64,000 nt of DNA, from NCBI GenBank assembly GCA_015143295.1, contig CM026553.1, positions 2,046,001 through 2,110,000 of the forward strand, read 5' to 3'. This DNA comes from Tetracentron sinense. Taxonomy: Eukaryota > Streptophyta > Magnoliopsida > Trochodendrales > Trochodendraceae. Every line of letters begins with the position of its first letter. The stretch's first letter is position 1. The translations under genes were made by a program, and so were the position numbers. The notes beneath the pieces were generated by a model that did not search any database, was not told where the DNA came from, and saw only the letters and a list, made by a program, of their open reading frames with translations. Positions 34,784-46,090 of this stretch are shown one piece after another.

Positions 34784-37005
34784 TGTAGGGGGATCCGGAT
34801 AAAAATTTAAGAGGAAAACAGGATCCCCTAGATCTTAACACCATAAAAGGCATCAAAAACTATCTAAGAGTTTTAGTCATATCACCTCGGTGAATGAAAT
34901 TCACCGGTCAAGCTTAATCCACTCGAACCTTCAGAAATCTTTGTAGAGATTTCTCCAAAAATACTCGAAGCTCGATCATTGTTCTTCGCTATCCCCACGA
35001 AGCATTTAGAATCTCCTTTGGAATTGTTGAAGCAAGAGAAAGAAGATGGAGTAATGGTGTAGACCTTCTAAGGTTGAAAACCCTAGATTTGCAAAACCCA
35101 ACTTGGACCACCTAGTAGCTCACGAAAATCCTAGGGAATATCCCTAGGTACTCACAGTTTGGAGAGAGGAGAGGGAGAGAGAAAAAATTCTGGAGAATTG
35201 TGATTATTCCTCTCATACATTTTTGGGCTTGGGGTATTTATAGAATGGATCTAATCCATATCCTACTCCAACTATAACTTATCTTTTAAGAAGTTATTAT
35301 TAATAATAACTCTTATTATTAATTTAAATAAAATCCTAGTTTAACTATAACTAGTTTAGTTATAGTAATCCTACTAATTAAAGAGTCCTTATTAAAAGAG
35401 GATTCCTTAATTAATAGGGATAAGTCAACAACCAACAAAGAGAGGAATCCTAGTCAAACTAGGATACCTCAAACCACAAAGGGGGGGGGGGGGGGGGGGG
35501 GGGCGTGAGCATCAAGGGGAGCGTGAGTTTTGAGGAGTTTAATACTCCTTGTGGCAATCCAACTCCATGTCATCTTAATCCTAATTGCAATCCAACCATT
35601 GGATTTTAATTCCTTAATTAATAGAGTTATTACTCAATAATTATTCAAGTAACCAAATCCCAATCCAATTAGGATTTCCAAAGTGGGCGCCCCACCCTAG
35701 AGTTTAAACCCATGGGCTTGGGCCCATATTAAAGGTCCATATTAATGGGTTTATGGATCTGGCTCAAACCCATTTTCCCTTTAATTAGGTTAATTAAATA
35801 ATTATTAAAATAATCCCTAGATTTAAATTAACAATTAATTTTAACCATAGATTAACTTTTAATCTATTTAATTAATGATTAACTTTTAATCATTTAAATA
35901 ATTGATTAACATTTAATCAATTATTGAGCTTGTATTTCTTATGTGAGCATCTCCACAGATTGCTCTAGGACATTCTTACCCTGGCTTACCCAATGTTATC
36001 CCATTGACCCTAAACAGGAATTACATCGGAATTGCAAGTGACGTGAGATATTCATGTTGCAATTGAATCCCAGTGTATGAACATTTAACCAAGACAGATC
36101 CCGCCACATGAACATTTTAATTCGATTTATCCATCCAAATGCATTATCCTTAATGGGCCTTTGAGATTGACATACTATCTAACTCATACCCCATTGCACA
36201 TCATCCGGTTTTCCAAGACTTATGATTAAGCCATAAGAAACAATTTCTCATGAAAAACATTTTGAGAAAATCATTTTATAAGTATAATATCTTTTAATAA
36301 AAGTATATTTCAAACTTATTTTGATTTCAAAATCACCTGCGTAGGATTTGAACTTAATCAACTGTCTTACCAGGAACTTGGATAATCTCTTAAATTAATG
36401 AGCATGGATTTCTTTTTTGAAATTCATCATGACTCGAACAGCTTTCTGACTATCCAACTGTCACTGTATTGGATTCCCTAAGTTAGAAAATACGTTGGTG
36501 GAATCAAAACACTCAGATCATTGCTCAGTCATAGATGAATATATCAGATCTAAGGATCTTCGAAACTGTTTAATGGGAATGATCTGATAGTATGTTTATT
36601 CAAGAGATCTCAAATTTAATGCAATCAGTCAGTGTAAATTTAAGCACCCATATACTGATGTGTAGTCTCCACTATAATAGTTCGAGATAGAACTACATCT
36701 CAACTATTAAGAACATCTTAGCATTTCGGCAGCCATATAAGTTAAGTCCCTAGCTTCACCCACAGCTGTGACTATATAAGGTATAAGGAACTAGAAAGTT
36801 ATATCTGCCTGTGATAATCTAATCACATAACTTTCCTACAATATATCCTATGGACCTTTATCGATATCTCATATTCTATAGATCATCTCTTGATCATGGT
36901 CAATTACCCATAATGAATACACAATAGATTAAGAAGATGTCCTTATTAATAAAATTAATAAGAGTCTAACAATCTAAATGACTTTTCTGGGCATCATGTC
37001 TAACA
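34784..37005 (-). repeat. E 5' LTR
   Basis: On the minus strand it runs TGTTAGACATG to CCCCCTACA, 2.22 kb, homologous to the F 3' LTR (43090-58112 without D). It contains a 23-base G run at 35481-35503 (plus strand). Confidence 0.88.
35481..35503 (+). repeat. Uninterrupted run of 23 G
   Basis: Homopolymer inside the E LTR; the matching place in F (about 57404-57436) has only short C/G runs. Its true length may be uncertain because such runs are hard to sequence. Confidence 0.85.
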
Positions 37006-37705
37006 CGAGTTTGACTAGGATTCCTCCCTTTGTTGGTTGTTGACTTATCCCTATTAATTAAGAAATCCTCTTTTAATAAGGACTCTTTCATTAGTAGGAT
37101 TACTATAACTAAAGTAGTTATAGTTAAACTAGGATTTTATTTAAATTAATAATAAGAGTTATTATTAATAAATAACTTCTTAAAAAATAAGTTATACTTG
37201 GAGTAGGATATTGATTAGATCTATTATATAAATACCCCAAGACCAAAAACGTATGGGCAAGAGAATTCAAAATTCTCCAGAATTTTTTCACTCTCCCTCT
37301 CCTCTCTTTCCAAACCGTGGGCACCTAGGGAGTCTCCCTAAGATTTTCATGAGCTATAAGAGTGCATCTAAGTTGGGTTGTGCTATTTTAGGGTTTTGAA
37401 CCTTAAGGTTGTTGGTGATAGAAGGTCTAAACCATTGATCCATCTTCTTCCTCTTACTTCAACAATTCCAAAGAGAGATTCTAAAGCTTCGTGGGGATAG
37501 CGAAGAACAAGGATCGAGCTTCGAGTATTTCTTCGAGAAATCTCTACAAAGAGTTCTGCTTGTTCGAGTGGATTAAGCTTCACAAGTGAACATCATTCAC
37601 CGAGGTGATATGACTAAAAATCTTAAATAGTTTTTGATGCTTTCTATGGTGTTAAGATCTAGGGGATCCTGTTTTCCGTATAATTTTTATCCGGATCCCC
37701 CTTCA
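37006..37705 (+). repeat. F 5' LTR, 3' portion
   Basis: About 700 bp matching 57447-58112 of the F 3' LTR, ending CCCCCTTCA before the primer site. It starts directly at the outer end of E; CGAGT at 37006-37010 is the expected E target duplication. Confidence 0.85.
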
Positions 37706-37707
37706 AG

Positions 37708-37719
37708 TGGTATCAGAGC
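37708..37719 (+). promoter_or_regulatory. F primer binding site
   Basis: TGGTATCAGAGC two bases after the LTR; initiator-tRNA-Met type. Confidence 0.9.
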
Positions 37720-39440
37720 TCATGGTTAGGAGTATTTTTTGTTTATTTTGATAAGATAATTAAATGGATGATTTAATTAATGAGATGAATTAAATTTAGA
37801 TCTATCTAATATTGTTCGTAGTTTTTATTATTTTATTTGTTCATGAGTTGAATAAATAAATATTTATTTTATTATATTATTGAATGGACTTGGTAATGAT
37901 AATTTAATAATTTTAAAAACTAGTAATATATGTGATATAATTAAATTCAAAATAAAGAGTTTATTTTGAAATTCCTTTTTAAATGATTTGATCATTTAAT
38001 ATATATTTATTAATTGCTTAAAATAATTAATATATGATTTTTCCTATAAATAGATTTTATTCGAAAAATTATAAAAACCCTAATTTATGATGAGATCATA
38101 TTCAGGATTTTCGATTCTCTTAATTTTTAATTTTAATCTTGGATAATTGTAGAACCAATCTTGGATTATAGTAGAACCAATCTATATGAAAGGATCTTGC
38201 TTTCGAGAAAGGATCTTGCATTCAAGAAAGAAATAAAATATTGTAGAAATTTTAAGAAAATTCTATCTTATATTTAAAAAAATAATTTTATGAAAATTGT
38301 TTTATGAAAAATTAAGTTGTTTTATTCTCCAGTGTTTGATCTATATGAGATATAGAATTTTATCGAGCGAATCGATAATTGTTAACAAATTTTAAATCAT
38401 TTTAAAATAAGAAAAATTACTCCATCACCATATAGCATCTTTTTTTTATATATGAGATTAAAGTTATGGGTCATATTTTATGATAAATTATTTATCATTC
38501 ATGCATTCATATTAGAGGTTAATATGTAGTAGGTTTTGACAATCTGTAAAGGGCAGATTCATTCGGTTTCCCTGAAAAGGATGAATGGAATACTGGTTTC
38601 CTTAATGTCATTATTTTATCATGCATTGGTGGAGATGCTGTTAAGGAGGATGCTGTGATGATGATCTCGATAAGATGATAAAGGAAGGGATCGTGAAGGA
38701 GTTTACAAGCTGCCTTTATTCTTATCTCATTCTCTTACATCCATGCATTTTAATTTACTGACCCATAGCGATTAATCTCATATATTATTGTTTTTATTAT
38801 CATGAGATGATAATTGTTGTTTATTTTATCATGAGATGATATCTGTTTATATGTTTAATTATTCTGTTGAAGTAATTGTCTTAATATATCATATGTATAT
38901 AAGACTGGGGACAAATCCCTAAGTATTATAATCTTCTACCATACACTATGTGATCCTATAGTGGGGAGTGTGAGTAAGCTGACAAGCCAAAGCCGGGCCC
39001 AATCCCTTTCACTTATGTGTGAACATCGTGAAATATATATAAGTAAATAGTGAGAGCAATAACGCTAAAGCGTGAGCTTTCATTAGGTGTTTATTAGGTT
39101 CATGGTAGGTGGACACATGAATAAGAGATATTATACAATAATGATAAAGTGTGAGTATAACATCCCTTATAGATCAAACAGTAGATCGAATGTTCCAGAA
39201 TTCACAAGATGAGATCTTTGAAATTAGAGAAGATAGTTTCTATCTACCTTTTCAAGGCGATGTGATATTGTGCCCAAAGGCAGGATCACATTAAGCCAGT
39301 GTTTAGGTTTTCGATGCCAATTGATTCTTCCCAAATTGGCAATACCATTAGAAACAGACACATAATCTAAGAGGTATTAATGAATACAATAGATTCCTAA
39401 TACTATCTTTTTTGTCATTTGATTAGATCATGATAGGCCT
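37720..39440 (+). other. F untranslated leader
   Basis: AT-rich, about 1.7 kb, without a convincing coding frame. It is an inverted copy of the E leader (32979-34769). Confidence 0.7.
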
Positions 39441-40310
39441 ACATCCATTGACTGAAATTCTTCGTAATTAAAAGTTAGTAGAAATTAACTATGTAGACTG
39501 GAAAAGAAAAATTAGAATAGTATTTGCTGCTGATAACCTTGACCTATGTCTTAAGACACCTAAACCTGAAATTCCTCCAGATGCTTCACTGGCCCAAAAG
39601 GCTGAGTTAGAGCAATGGGAGAGGTCTAATTAGATGACCAAGTGTTACATTCTGGCTTCGATGTCTAACATCTTGCAAAGCCAGCATGAACACATGGATA
39701 AGGCTTCTGACATTTTGCAAAACCTACATGAGATGTTTGGTGAGCAAAATAGATCAGCTCGACAAATTAAATTGAAATCCCTTGTTAACACCAAGATGGC
39801 TGAGGGAACTCTAGTCAGGGAGCACATCAGAAAGATGATGGGCTTATTGAATGAACCTAAAATTCTTGGTAGAGAGATGGATACCAGCACTCAGGTTGAC
39901 ACTGTTCTATAGTCACTCCTTTCGTACTTCAATTCGTTCGTGTTAAATTATAACATGAAGAAGAGTGAAATGTAACTAAGTGAGCTTATGAACTCACTTA
40001 TGTCTATAGAAGATTTGATCAAAAAGTCAACAAAGGGTGAAATTTTAACTGTCGATAAACCTGATGCCTCCAATGGATCTAATAAGTTTAGAAAGAAGAA
40101 TAAGGGTAAAGGTAAGTTTAAAGACAATAAAGGTAAGGCAAAAGTTGCCAAAGGTTCATCAAGAGATGCTGGCAAGGATAAGAAGGGCATTGGAAAGTGT
40201 TTCCACTGTGGTAAAATAGGCTACTGGAATAGGAATTGTAGGACTTACCTCGTAACTCTTAAGAAGGGTGGCGGCAGTACTCAGGGTATGAGATGCTTTG
40301 AAGTACTTAT
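39441..40310 (+). pseudogene. gag: F gag (copia)
   Basis: Copia Gag (UBN2-type) with the stretch LHEMFGEQNRSARQIKLKSL and TKMAEGTLVREH, then a Lys-rich nucleocapsid with the knuckle CFHCGKIGYWNRNC (C-x2-C-x4-H-x4-C). A broken fossil. Confidence 0.85.
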
Positions 40311-42930
40311 TACTGTTGAGTCTAACTTTTTGGATGGTCCTCCTAACTCATGGTGCGTGGATTCTAGATCCACTGTACACGTTTGCAATTGGTTGCAGAG
40401 GTTTAAGGAAATTAGAAAGCTGACCAAATAGGAGCAGAAGCTTAAGGTTGGCTCCGGTGCAAATGTTGCAGTGAAGTCAATCGGCTTGTTTACTCTTTAT
40501 TTACCTAATGGAAAGACATTAATTTTAGAAGATTGCTTTTATGTGCCTTTTGCATATCGTAATTTGATTTCAGTATCTAGACTCTTATTTTATAGATTCT
40601 CTATCAATTTTAATTCAATTTTTGAAATTAAGAAAGATCGAATGGTCTTGATTACTAGTAATCTCATTAATGGTCTTTATTTAATATTTCCTTTGGTAAA
40701 TAATGAATGTTTGCGAAGTGACAATATCTCATCATCTAGAATGTTAGGAATGAAGAGACATTACACTGAGTCTACTTATCTTTGGCATAAAAGACTTGGT
40801 CACATTAATCTTGATAGGATCAAGAGGTTAGTAACAGATGGTCCCCTTGAATTGCTCAAGGTAGAACCACTCCCTACTTGCGAGTCTTGTCTTGAAGGGA
40901 ACATGACCAAGAAGCCTTACCCTAAAATGGTAGTAAGAGCTGAAGAAAAGTTAAGACTAATTCATAGTGATGTATGTGGTCCATCTAACATTGTTGTATG
41001 AGGGCAATACCGGTATTTTGTCACATTTACCGATGACTATTCCAGATATGGATATGTCTATTTGATGCAACACAAATCAGACACATTTGAAAAGTTTAAT
41101 GAATTCATATTAGAAGTTGAGAATCAAACTGACAAATCCATAAAGACACTTTGATCAGATCGAGGTGGTGAATACCTCACAACGAGTTTGTGGATTACTT
41201 AAGCGATAATGGGATTATCTCGCAATGGACAAGTCCTACCTCTCCTCAACAAAAAGGAGTTTCTGAAAGAAGAAACCGGACCTTATTAGATATGGTTCGC
41301 TCTATGTTGAGCCATGCTGATGTTCCTTCATATCTTTGAGGATATGCTTTACAAACTGCCATTTATATTCTGACCCGGGTTCCATCTAAGTCTATTCCGA
41401 TTACACCCTATGAATTGTGGACTGGGAGAAAACCTAGTTTATAGCATCTATGGGTATGGGGTTGCCCTATGCATGTTCGCAAACTCGAACCCACTAAGTT
41501 GGAATCTAGGACAGAGAAATAGAATTTTTTAGGGTATCCAAAAGAAACTAAAGGTTTCTATTTCTACTCCAAGGTAGACCAAACAATAGTTGTTAGGTTT
41601 CATGCCACTTTCTTGGAGGAAGAAATGGATCTCCTTAAGAAGGTTGAATTTCATGAGATGAAAGACAACACAGCCAGTGTCAAAACTGAACCTAATCCTT
41701 CTATTAATGATTCTCCTAATTCAATTCCACTGAGAAGGTCTGAAAGAGTTTCTAGACCACCAGATAGACTTCAGTATTACAATAATGAGGTTTATCTATT
41801 TACCCCTAATGATAAGGATACGGATCATAATACTTATCAGAAAGCTACATTAGATGTAGATGCATCTCAATGTAATAAAGCCATAAATGCTGAAATAGAT
41901 TCCATGTATGACAACGGCGTCTGGACTTTACTAGATCCATCAGATGGTATAAGGCCGATTGGATGCAAATGGATTTACAAAAGGAAGAAGGATGCCGATG
42001 GTAACGTGGAGACCTATAAAGCTAGAATTGTTGCAAAAGGTTACACTCAAATTCAAGGAGTTGATTATGAGGATACCTTTTTGCTAGAAGCTATGCTCAA
42101 ATCCATCAGGATATTGCTAGCTATAGCTGCACACGATGACCATGAGATATGGCAAATGGATGTCAACACTGTTTTCCTTAACGGAATGTTAGATGAAGAC
42201 ATCTATATGAAGCAACCAGAGGGCTTCATTGCTCCTAACCAGGAGAACATGGTATGCAAGCTCAACAAGTCGATATATGGTTTGAAACAAGCTTCTAGAA
42301 GCTGGAACTAAAGATTTGATCTTTCGATCAAAGAATTTGGATTCCAAAATAATTTGGAAGAATCTTATATTTACAAGAAGGATAGTGGGAGAGCAGTAGC
42401 ATACCTAATTCTATATGTTGTTGACATTCTACTCATTGGGAATGATGTAGGGATGTTATCATCAGTCAAGATATGAATTTCTCAGTATTTCTCAATGAAA
42501 GACTTGGGAGAAGCATCTTATATTCTTGAAATAAAGATTCTGAGAGATAGAAAATGCTGAATCTTGGAATTGAGCCAAACTTCCTACATAGACAAGATAT
42601 TGTCTAGGTACAATATGAGTGATTGTAAGACAATACTCATTCCTTTTAGACATGATGTCACTTTGTCTAAAAAGATGACCCCTACATCAGCTGATGAGAT
42701 AGAGCAGATGAAGAGATGCCCTTATGCTTTGACAGTAGGGAGCCTCATGTATGCCATGTTATGTAATAGACCGGATATTTGTCATGCAATGGGAGTTGTT
42801 ACTCGGTTCCAAAGCAATCCAAGTATGAGATAATTGGACTGCTGTGAAGCATATCATGAGTACCTGAAAAGGGCTAGGGATTATCTGCTTACTTTTCACT
42901 TAGAGGAAGTACCTTCTCGTTAATGAGATT
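40311..42930 (+). pseudogene. pol: F pol (PR-INT-RT-RNaseH, copia order)
   Basis: Protease region near WCVDSRSTVHVCN, GAG-pre-integrase HKRLGHINLDRIKRLV, integrase core, then RVT_2 reverse transcriptase (WIYKRKKDADGNVETYKAR, MDVNTVFLNGMLDEDIYMKQ, NKSIYGLKQASRSW) and RNase H remnants to about 42900. Integrase before RT defines Ty1/copia. The exact copia lineage is not resolved. A broken fossil with many breaks. Confidence 0.9.
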
Positions 42931-43078
42931 ATTGAGAGATAGGGAAGATGTAGTTGTTACAAAGATTAGGTCTCACCTAATGTTGCTGACTCGATGACCA
43001 AGACTTTATCAAATAAAGTATTTGTAACACACTTAGATAGTATGAGATTGAAATCTGTGGTACAATGACTTTTAGGGC

Positions 43079-43088
43079 AAGTGGGAGA
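43079..43088 (+). promoter_or_regulatory. F polypurine tract
   Basis: AAGTGGGAGA immediately before the 3' LTR. Confidence 0.75.
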
Positions 43089-43684
43089 TTGTTAGACATG
43101 ATGCCCAGAAAAGTCATTTAGATTGTTAGATTCTTATTAATTTGATTAATAAAGACTTCTTCTTAATCTATTGTGTATTCATTATGGGTAATTGACCATG
43201 ATCATGAGATGATCTATACGATATGAGATATCGATAAAGGTTCATAGGATATATTGTAGAAAAGTTATGTGATTGGATTATCACAGGTAGATATAACTTT
43301 CCGGTTCCTTATACCTTATATAGTCACAACTGTGGGTGAAGCTGGACACTTGACTTATATGGCTGCCAGAATGCTAAGATGTTCTCAATAGTTGAGAAGT
43401 TGTAACGCCCCGAAATACCCCCTAGGAGTTTAGGGATATTTTAGGTGTCACACTGCGTACCTATCAAACTATCCTGCAATGCACAAGATAAAATACAATA
43501 CTAACAACAATAATCAGAGCGCGGAAGCTATCATATATGCGGAAGCGTAAACAAATTTTCATTTCTTCGGATGATCCAAAATGGTATTCCAAGTTGACAT
43601 AAATACAAAACACATCTAAGTCTAAGGTGGACAGGCCCACCTATCAAAATATCAAAATACATAAGACCCTCTCATACTCTCCCC

Positions 43685-43825
43685 TCAACAGTAGTCGAGG
43701 TATGGCCACGCATCGAGGTCTCGGTCCGCCTGAGACTGTAATGGAATAGCCGGCTCTCTCTCCTCTATATACTCTTCCTCGACCCAAGGCTCCGGGTCAA
43801 GGGCTCCCTCAGTACCTGCCGACAT
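43685..43825 (-). CDS. EPW-type 46-codon acidic reading frame in D 3' LTR
   Basis: ATG-to-TGA frame of 46 codons opening MSAGT, core LDPEPWVEEEYIEERE, ending WPYLDYC; strongly acidic. The S frame has the same length, start and end, with about ten codons changed synonymously and about nine non-synonymously, and none changed in PEPWVEEEY. B and G share the core. No known family. It directly follows a stem-loop. The ATGTCGGCAGGT at its start also looks like a 3' splice site, so translation and splicing are competing readings. Too short for usual gene finders. Confidence 0.5.
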   Translation of the reverse strand: MSAGTEGALDPEPWVEEEYIEEREPAIPLQSQADRDLDAWPYLDYC

Positions 43826-43834
43826 GAAAGTACG

Positions 43835-43855
43835 GCTGAGCATGGAATACTCAGC
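43835..43855 (-). other. Stem-loop before the EPW frame in D
   Basis: GCTGAG and CTCAGC separated by a nine-base loop; the same stem occurs in S (52992-53012) and B (19837-19857), with a related GAGTAC/GTACTC stem in G. The sequence TGAG...CTCA also occurs in C. Confidence 0.55.
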
Positions 43856-44112
43856 GAGGACAAGCTACTAGCAGACCATAACAATAATAAAACACACAAT
43901 AGTAATATCATACCAGCAGTAATAGACACATCACAAAGAAACAGTATAGGTCATGACACAATACAAGCATCCTGACGTGCGTACATGAATGCGAAAACGC
44001 CGATAAACCTCATGCTTGAAAACCCCTGTCATGCCCGGTATGCCTCGTAGAAATCATGTATGCTTGCATGCATGAATGCATGATCATCATCTTGTAAACT
44101 TCCATCTTGTAA

Positions 44113-44592
44113 CTTGTGAGCCAGAGGCTAGCACCCGAATGTCCTTGGGCTACCAACCTCCTTGTTATGCAATGCACTTGTGAGCCAGAGGCTAGTACCC
44201 GAATGTCCCTGGGCTACCAACCTCCTTGTTATGCAATGCACTTGTGAGCCAGAGGCTAGCACCCGAATGTCCCTGGGCTACCAACCTCCTTGTTATACAA
44301 TGCACTTGTGAGCCAGAGGCTAGCACCCGAATGTCCCTGGGCTACCAACCTCCTTGTTATGCAATGCAGGGTTTTCTTGTGAGCCAGAGGTTAGTACCCG
44401 AATCCTCCCTGGGCTACCAACCTCCTTGACAATAGGTGATTTTTATTACTTGTTTAGTTTTCTTGTGAGCCAGAGGTTAGCACCCGAATGTCCCTGGGCT
44501 ACCAACCTCCTTGACAATAGGTGTTTTAGGGGTTATCTTGTGAGCCAGAGGTTAGTACCCGAATCCTCCCTGGGCTACCAACCTCCTTGACA
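44113..44592 (-). repeat. 64-bp minisatellite in D 3' LTR (seven units)
   Basis: Units containing CTTGTGAGCCAGAGG and GGGCTACCAACCTCCTTG start at 44113, 44177, 44241, 44305, 44378, 44462 and 44537: four at exactly 64 bp, then three with longer spacers. The copy in the other LTR (about 54102-54586) has the same seven units. Confidence 0.88.
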
Positions 44593-45578
44593 TGCAATAT
44601 TTTCTTGTTGTTTATTATATGCACATGTTCTTGAAATCTCGATTCATGCTATCATGCGTGCTCATGTACGTGTCCATAGTGACAATCATGATAATGGGAA
44701 TAACCAAAATATGACATTACAATTCAATTCATGATATGAACATAGGTAACATAAGTAGTTTGCATAACATTTGATCAATTTATCATTTATAAGAACGCAT
44801 ATATAAAACCCATTTCCATATTCTTCATTGAGATCATTTATTCATAGTTTAGGTATCTTGTCAAACACTTTCATACATTATTCCTTAGTAGTTTATCTCC
44901 TTCTTTTAAATGCATATTTTCCATTCAATCACACAATGGTAAGTTTGTTATTTGTACTATGCCCATCCTCCATTTTCCAATCCACAACCCACACATCATA
45001 CATCACATTCGGCATCCAATCGCCACATCCAATCTCCCATCCACACATTCATTCCATTTCCCTTATCTTGTTTATATTTGTTGAGTTAATACAATGCATA
45101 GGGAAGGGAAAGCATAATATATATAATCACCATTTACACTAGAAAACCTAGGTTATTGCTAGGGAAAGTTAGTAGGGTGTACTAACCTTAGATCAAGGCT
45201 TGATCTTGAAGAAACCTTGAAATAGAAGCTCTATTTGGAAGGAGGAAACCTTTGCTTGAAGGGGACTTGAGTTGGGGAAGAAACCCTTTTCAAAAACGTG
45301 AGTGAGTGCTGCCCTAGCTTGGAGAATGCACCCCACACGAGCTTGAGCCTTGAGCTTGAAGCAATCCAAGCTTGAGGACGACCTAGGATGGTCCACCCCT
45401 TTGATTCCTTCCTCAATGGAAATCCTAGGTTAGAAACCCCTTCTTCTCACTCTCTATCTCTCAATTTCTCTTAAGTGATGAGAATGAGGCCTTAAGGCTC
45501 GGGCAAAGCCTTATAGGAAAGGGTTTAACCCCCAAAAGATGAAAATGCCCTTAATGAAATTTCTGCAAAAACGCGAAG

Positions 45579-45763
45579 ACCGAGCGATCGGTGGTTATGA
45601 CCGATCGATCGGTTGCCTACTGAGCGATCGGTGTTTATGACCGATCGACCGGTCAAAAACTCACTCTCTGGAAAATCTCCCCATACAAATTTTCTGACCG
45701 TGCGATAGCTACCGATCGATCGGTTATGGACCGATCGATCGCTGACTGGACCGAGCGATCGGT
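45579..45763 (-). promoter_or_regulatory. Eight-site palindrome array in D 3' LTR
   Basis: Sites (plus coordinates) at 45579, 45600, 45619, 45640, 45697, 45711, 45730 and 45750. Spacing 21-19-21-57-14-19-20 is the exact mirror of B, as it should be on the opposite strand. Confidence 0.8.
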
Positions 45764-45998
45764 TCTCTGTATAGCTGGACTGTTTTGACTATATCTTTTG
45801 ACTCGCTCGTCGGATTTCGACGATTCAACTTGCATTGGGTTCGTCTTTCGAAAACGCACATTTCTGATGTTTCGGAATTTCCGATTTCTCCCTTATTTAT
45901 TAATTAGACTATAAAAACGGTCAATTAGCTACGAAGGTGCTATTCATTTAGCTACGAAGGTGCTATTCATTAAGGATGAAAAAGTCCGGGGTGCTACA

Positions 45999-46012
45999 TT
46001 CTCCCCCCCTTA
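45999..46012 (-). promoter_or_regulatory. D polypurine tract
   Basis: Minus strand GTAAGGGGGGAGAA next to the LTR. Confidence 0.82.
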
Positions 46013-46090
46013 CAAAAATTTCGTCCCCGAAATTTGGACGATACATACATGCACAAGATCAAAACAAAATTACAAGCCATATGCACAAGT

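Larger units (their letters stand above)
1..37005 (-). mobile_element. Element E: Ty1/copia retrotransposon, minus strand, split by B and C
   Basis: Three pieces read in order on the minus strand (34783-32974, 21915-20321, 813-1) give leader, gag, protease, integrase and reverse transcriptase of one copia element, collinear with F at 37706-42900. The pieces are separated exactly by elements C and B with 5-bp target duplications CCCTC and CATAG. The 5' LTR lies at 34784-37005; the rest of reverse transcriptase, RNase H and the 3' LTR are beyond the left edge of the window. It is a broken fossil with many breaks. The outer LTR end abuts the truncated LTR of F, so E probably inserted into F. Confidence 0.88.
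43401..45998 (-). repeat. D downstream (3') LTR
   Basis: On its own strand: TGTAGCACCCC..., palindrome array, TATA-like CTATAAGG near 45510, a leader without any ATG of about 300 nt, donor-like CTAAG/GTTAGT at 45186, minisatellite, GCTGAG/CTCAGC hairpin (43835-43855), EPW frame, ...GGGGCGTTACA. Confidence 0.94.

Noticed and set aside
44113-44592. CRISPR-like regular repeats
   Set aside because: Units are contiguous diverged 64-bp copies inside a plant LTR, without unique spacers; a minisatellite.
44828-45142. 104-codon plus-strand hydrophobic frame, repeated at 54821-55135
   Set aside because: Antisense to D and inside its candidate LTR intron; the matching part of S is not open in the same way.
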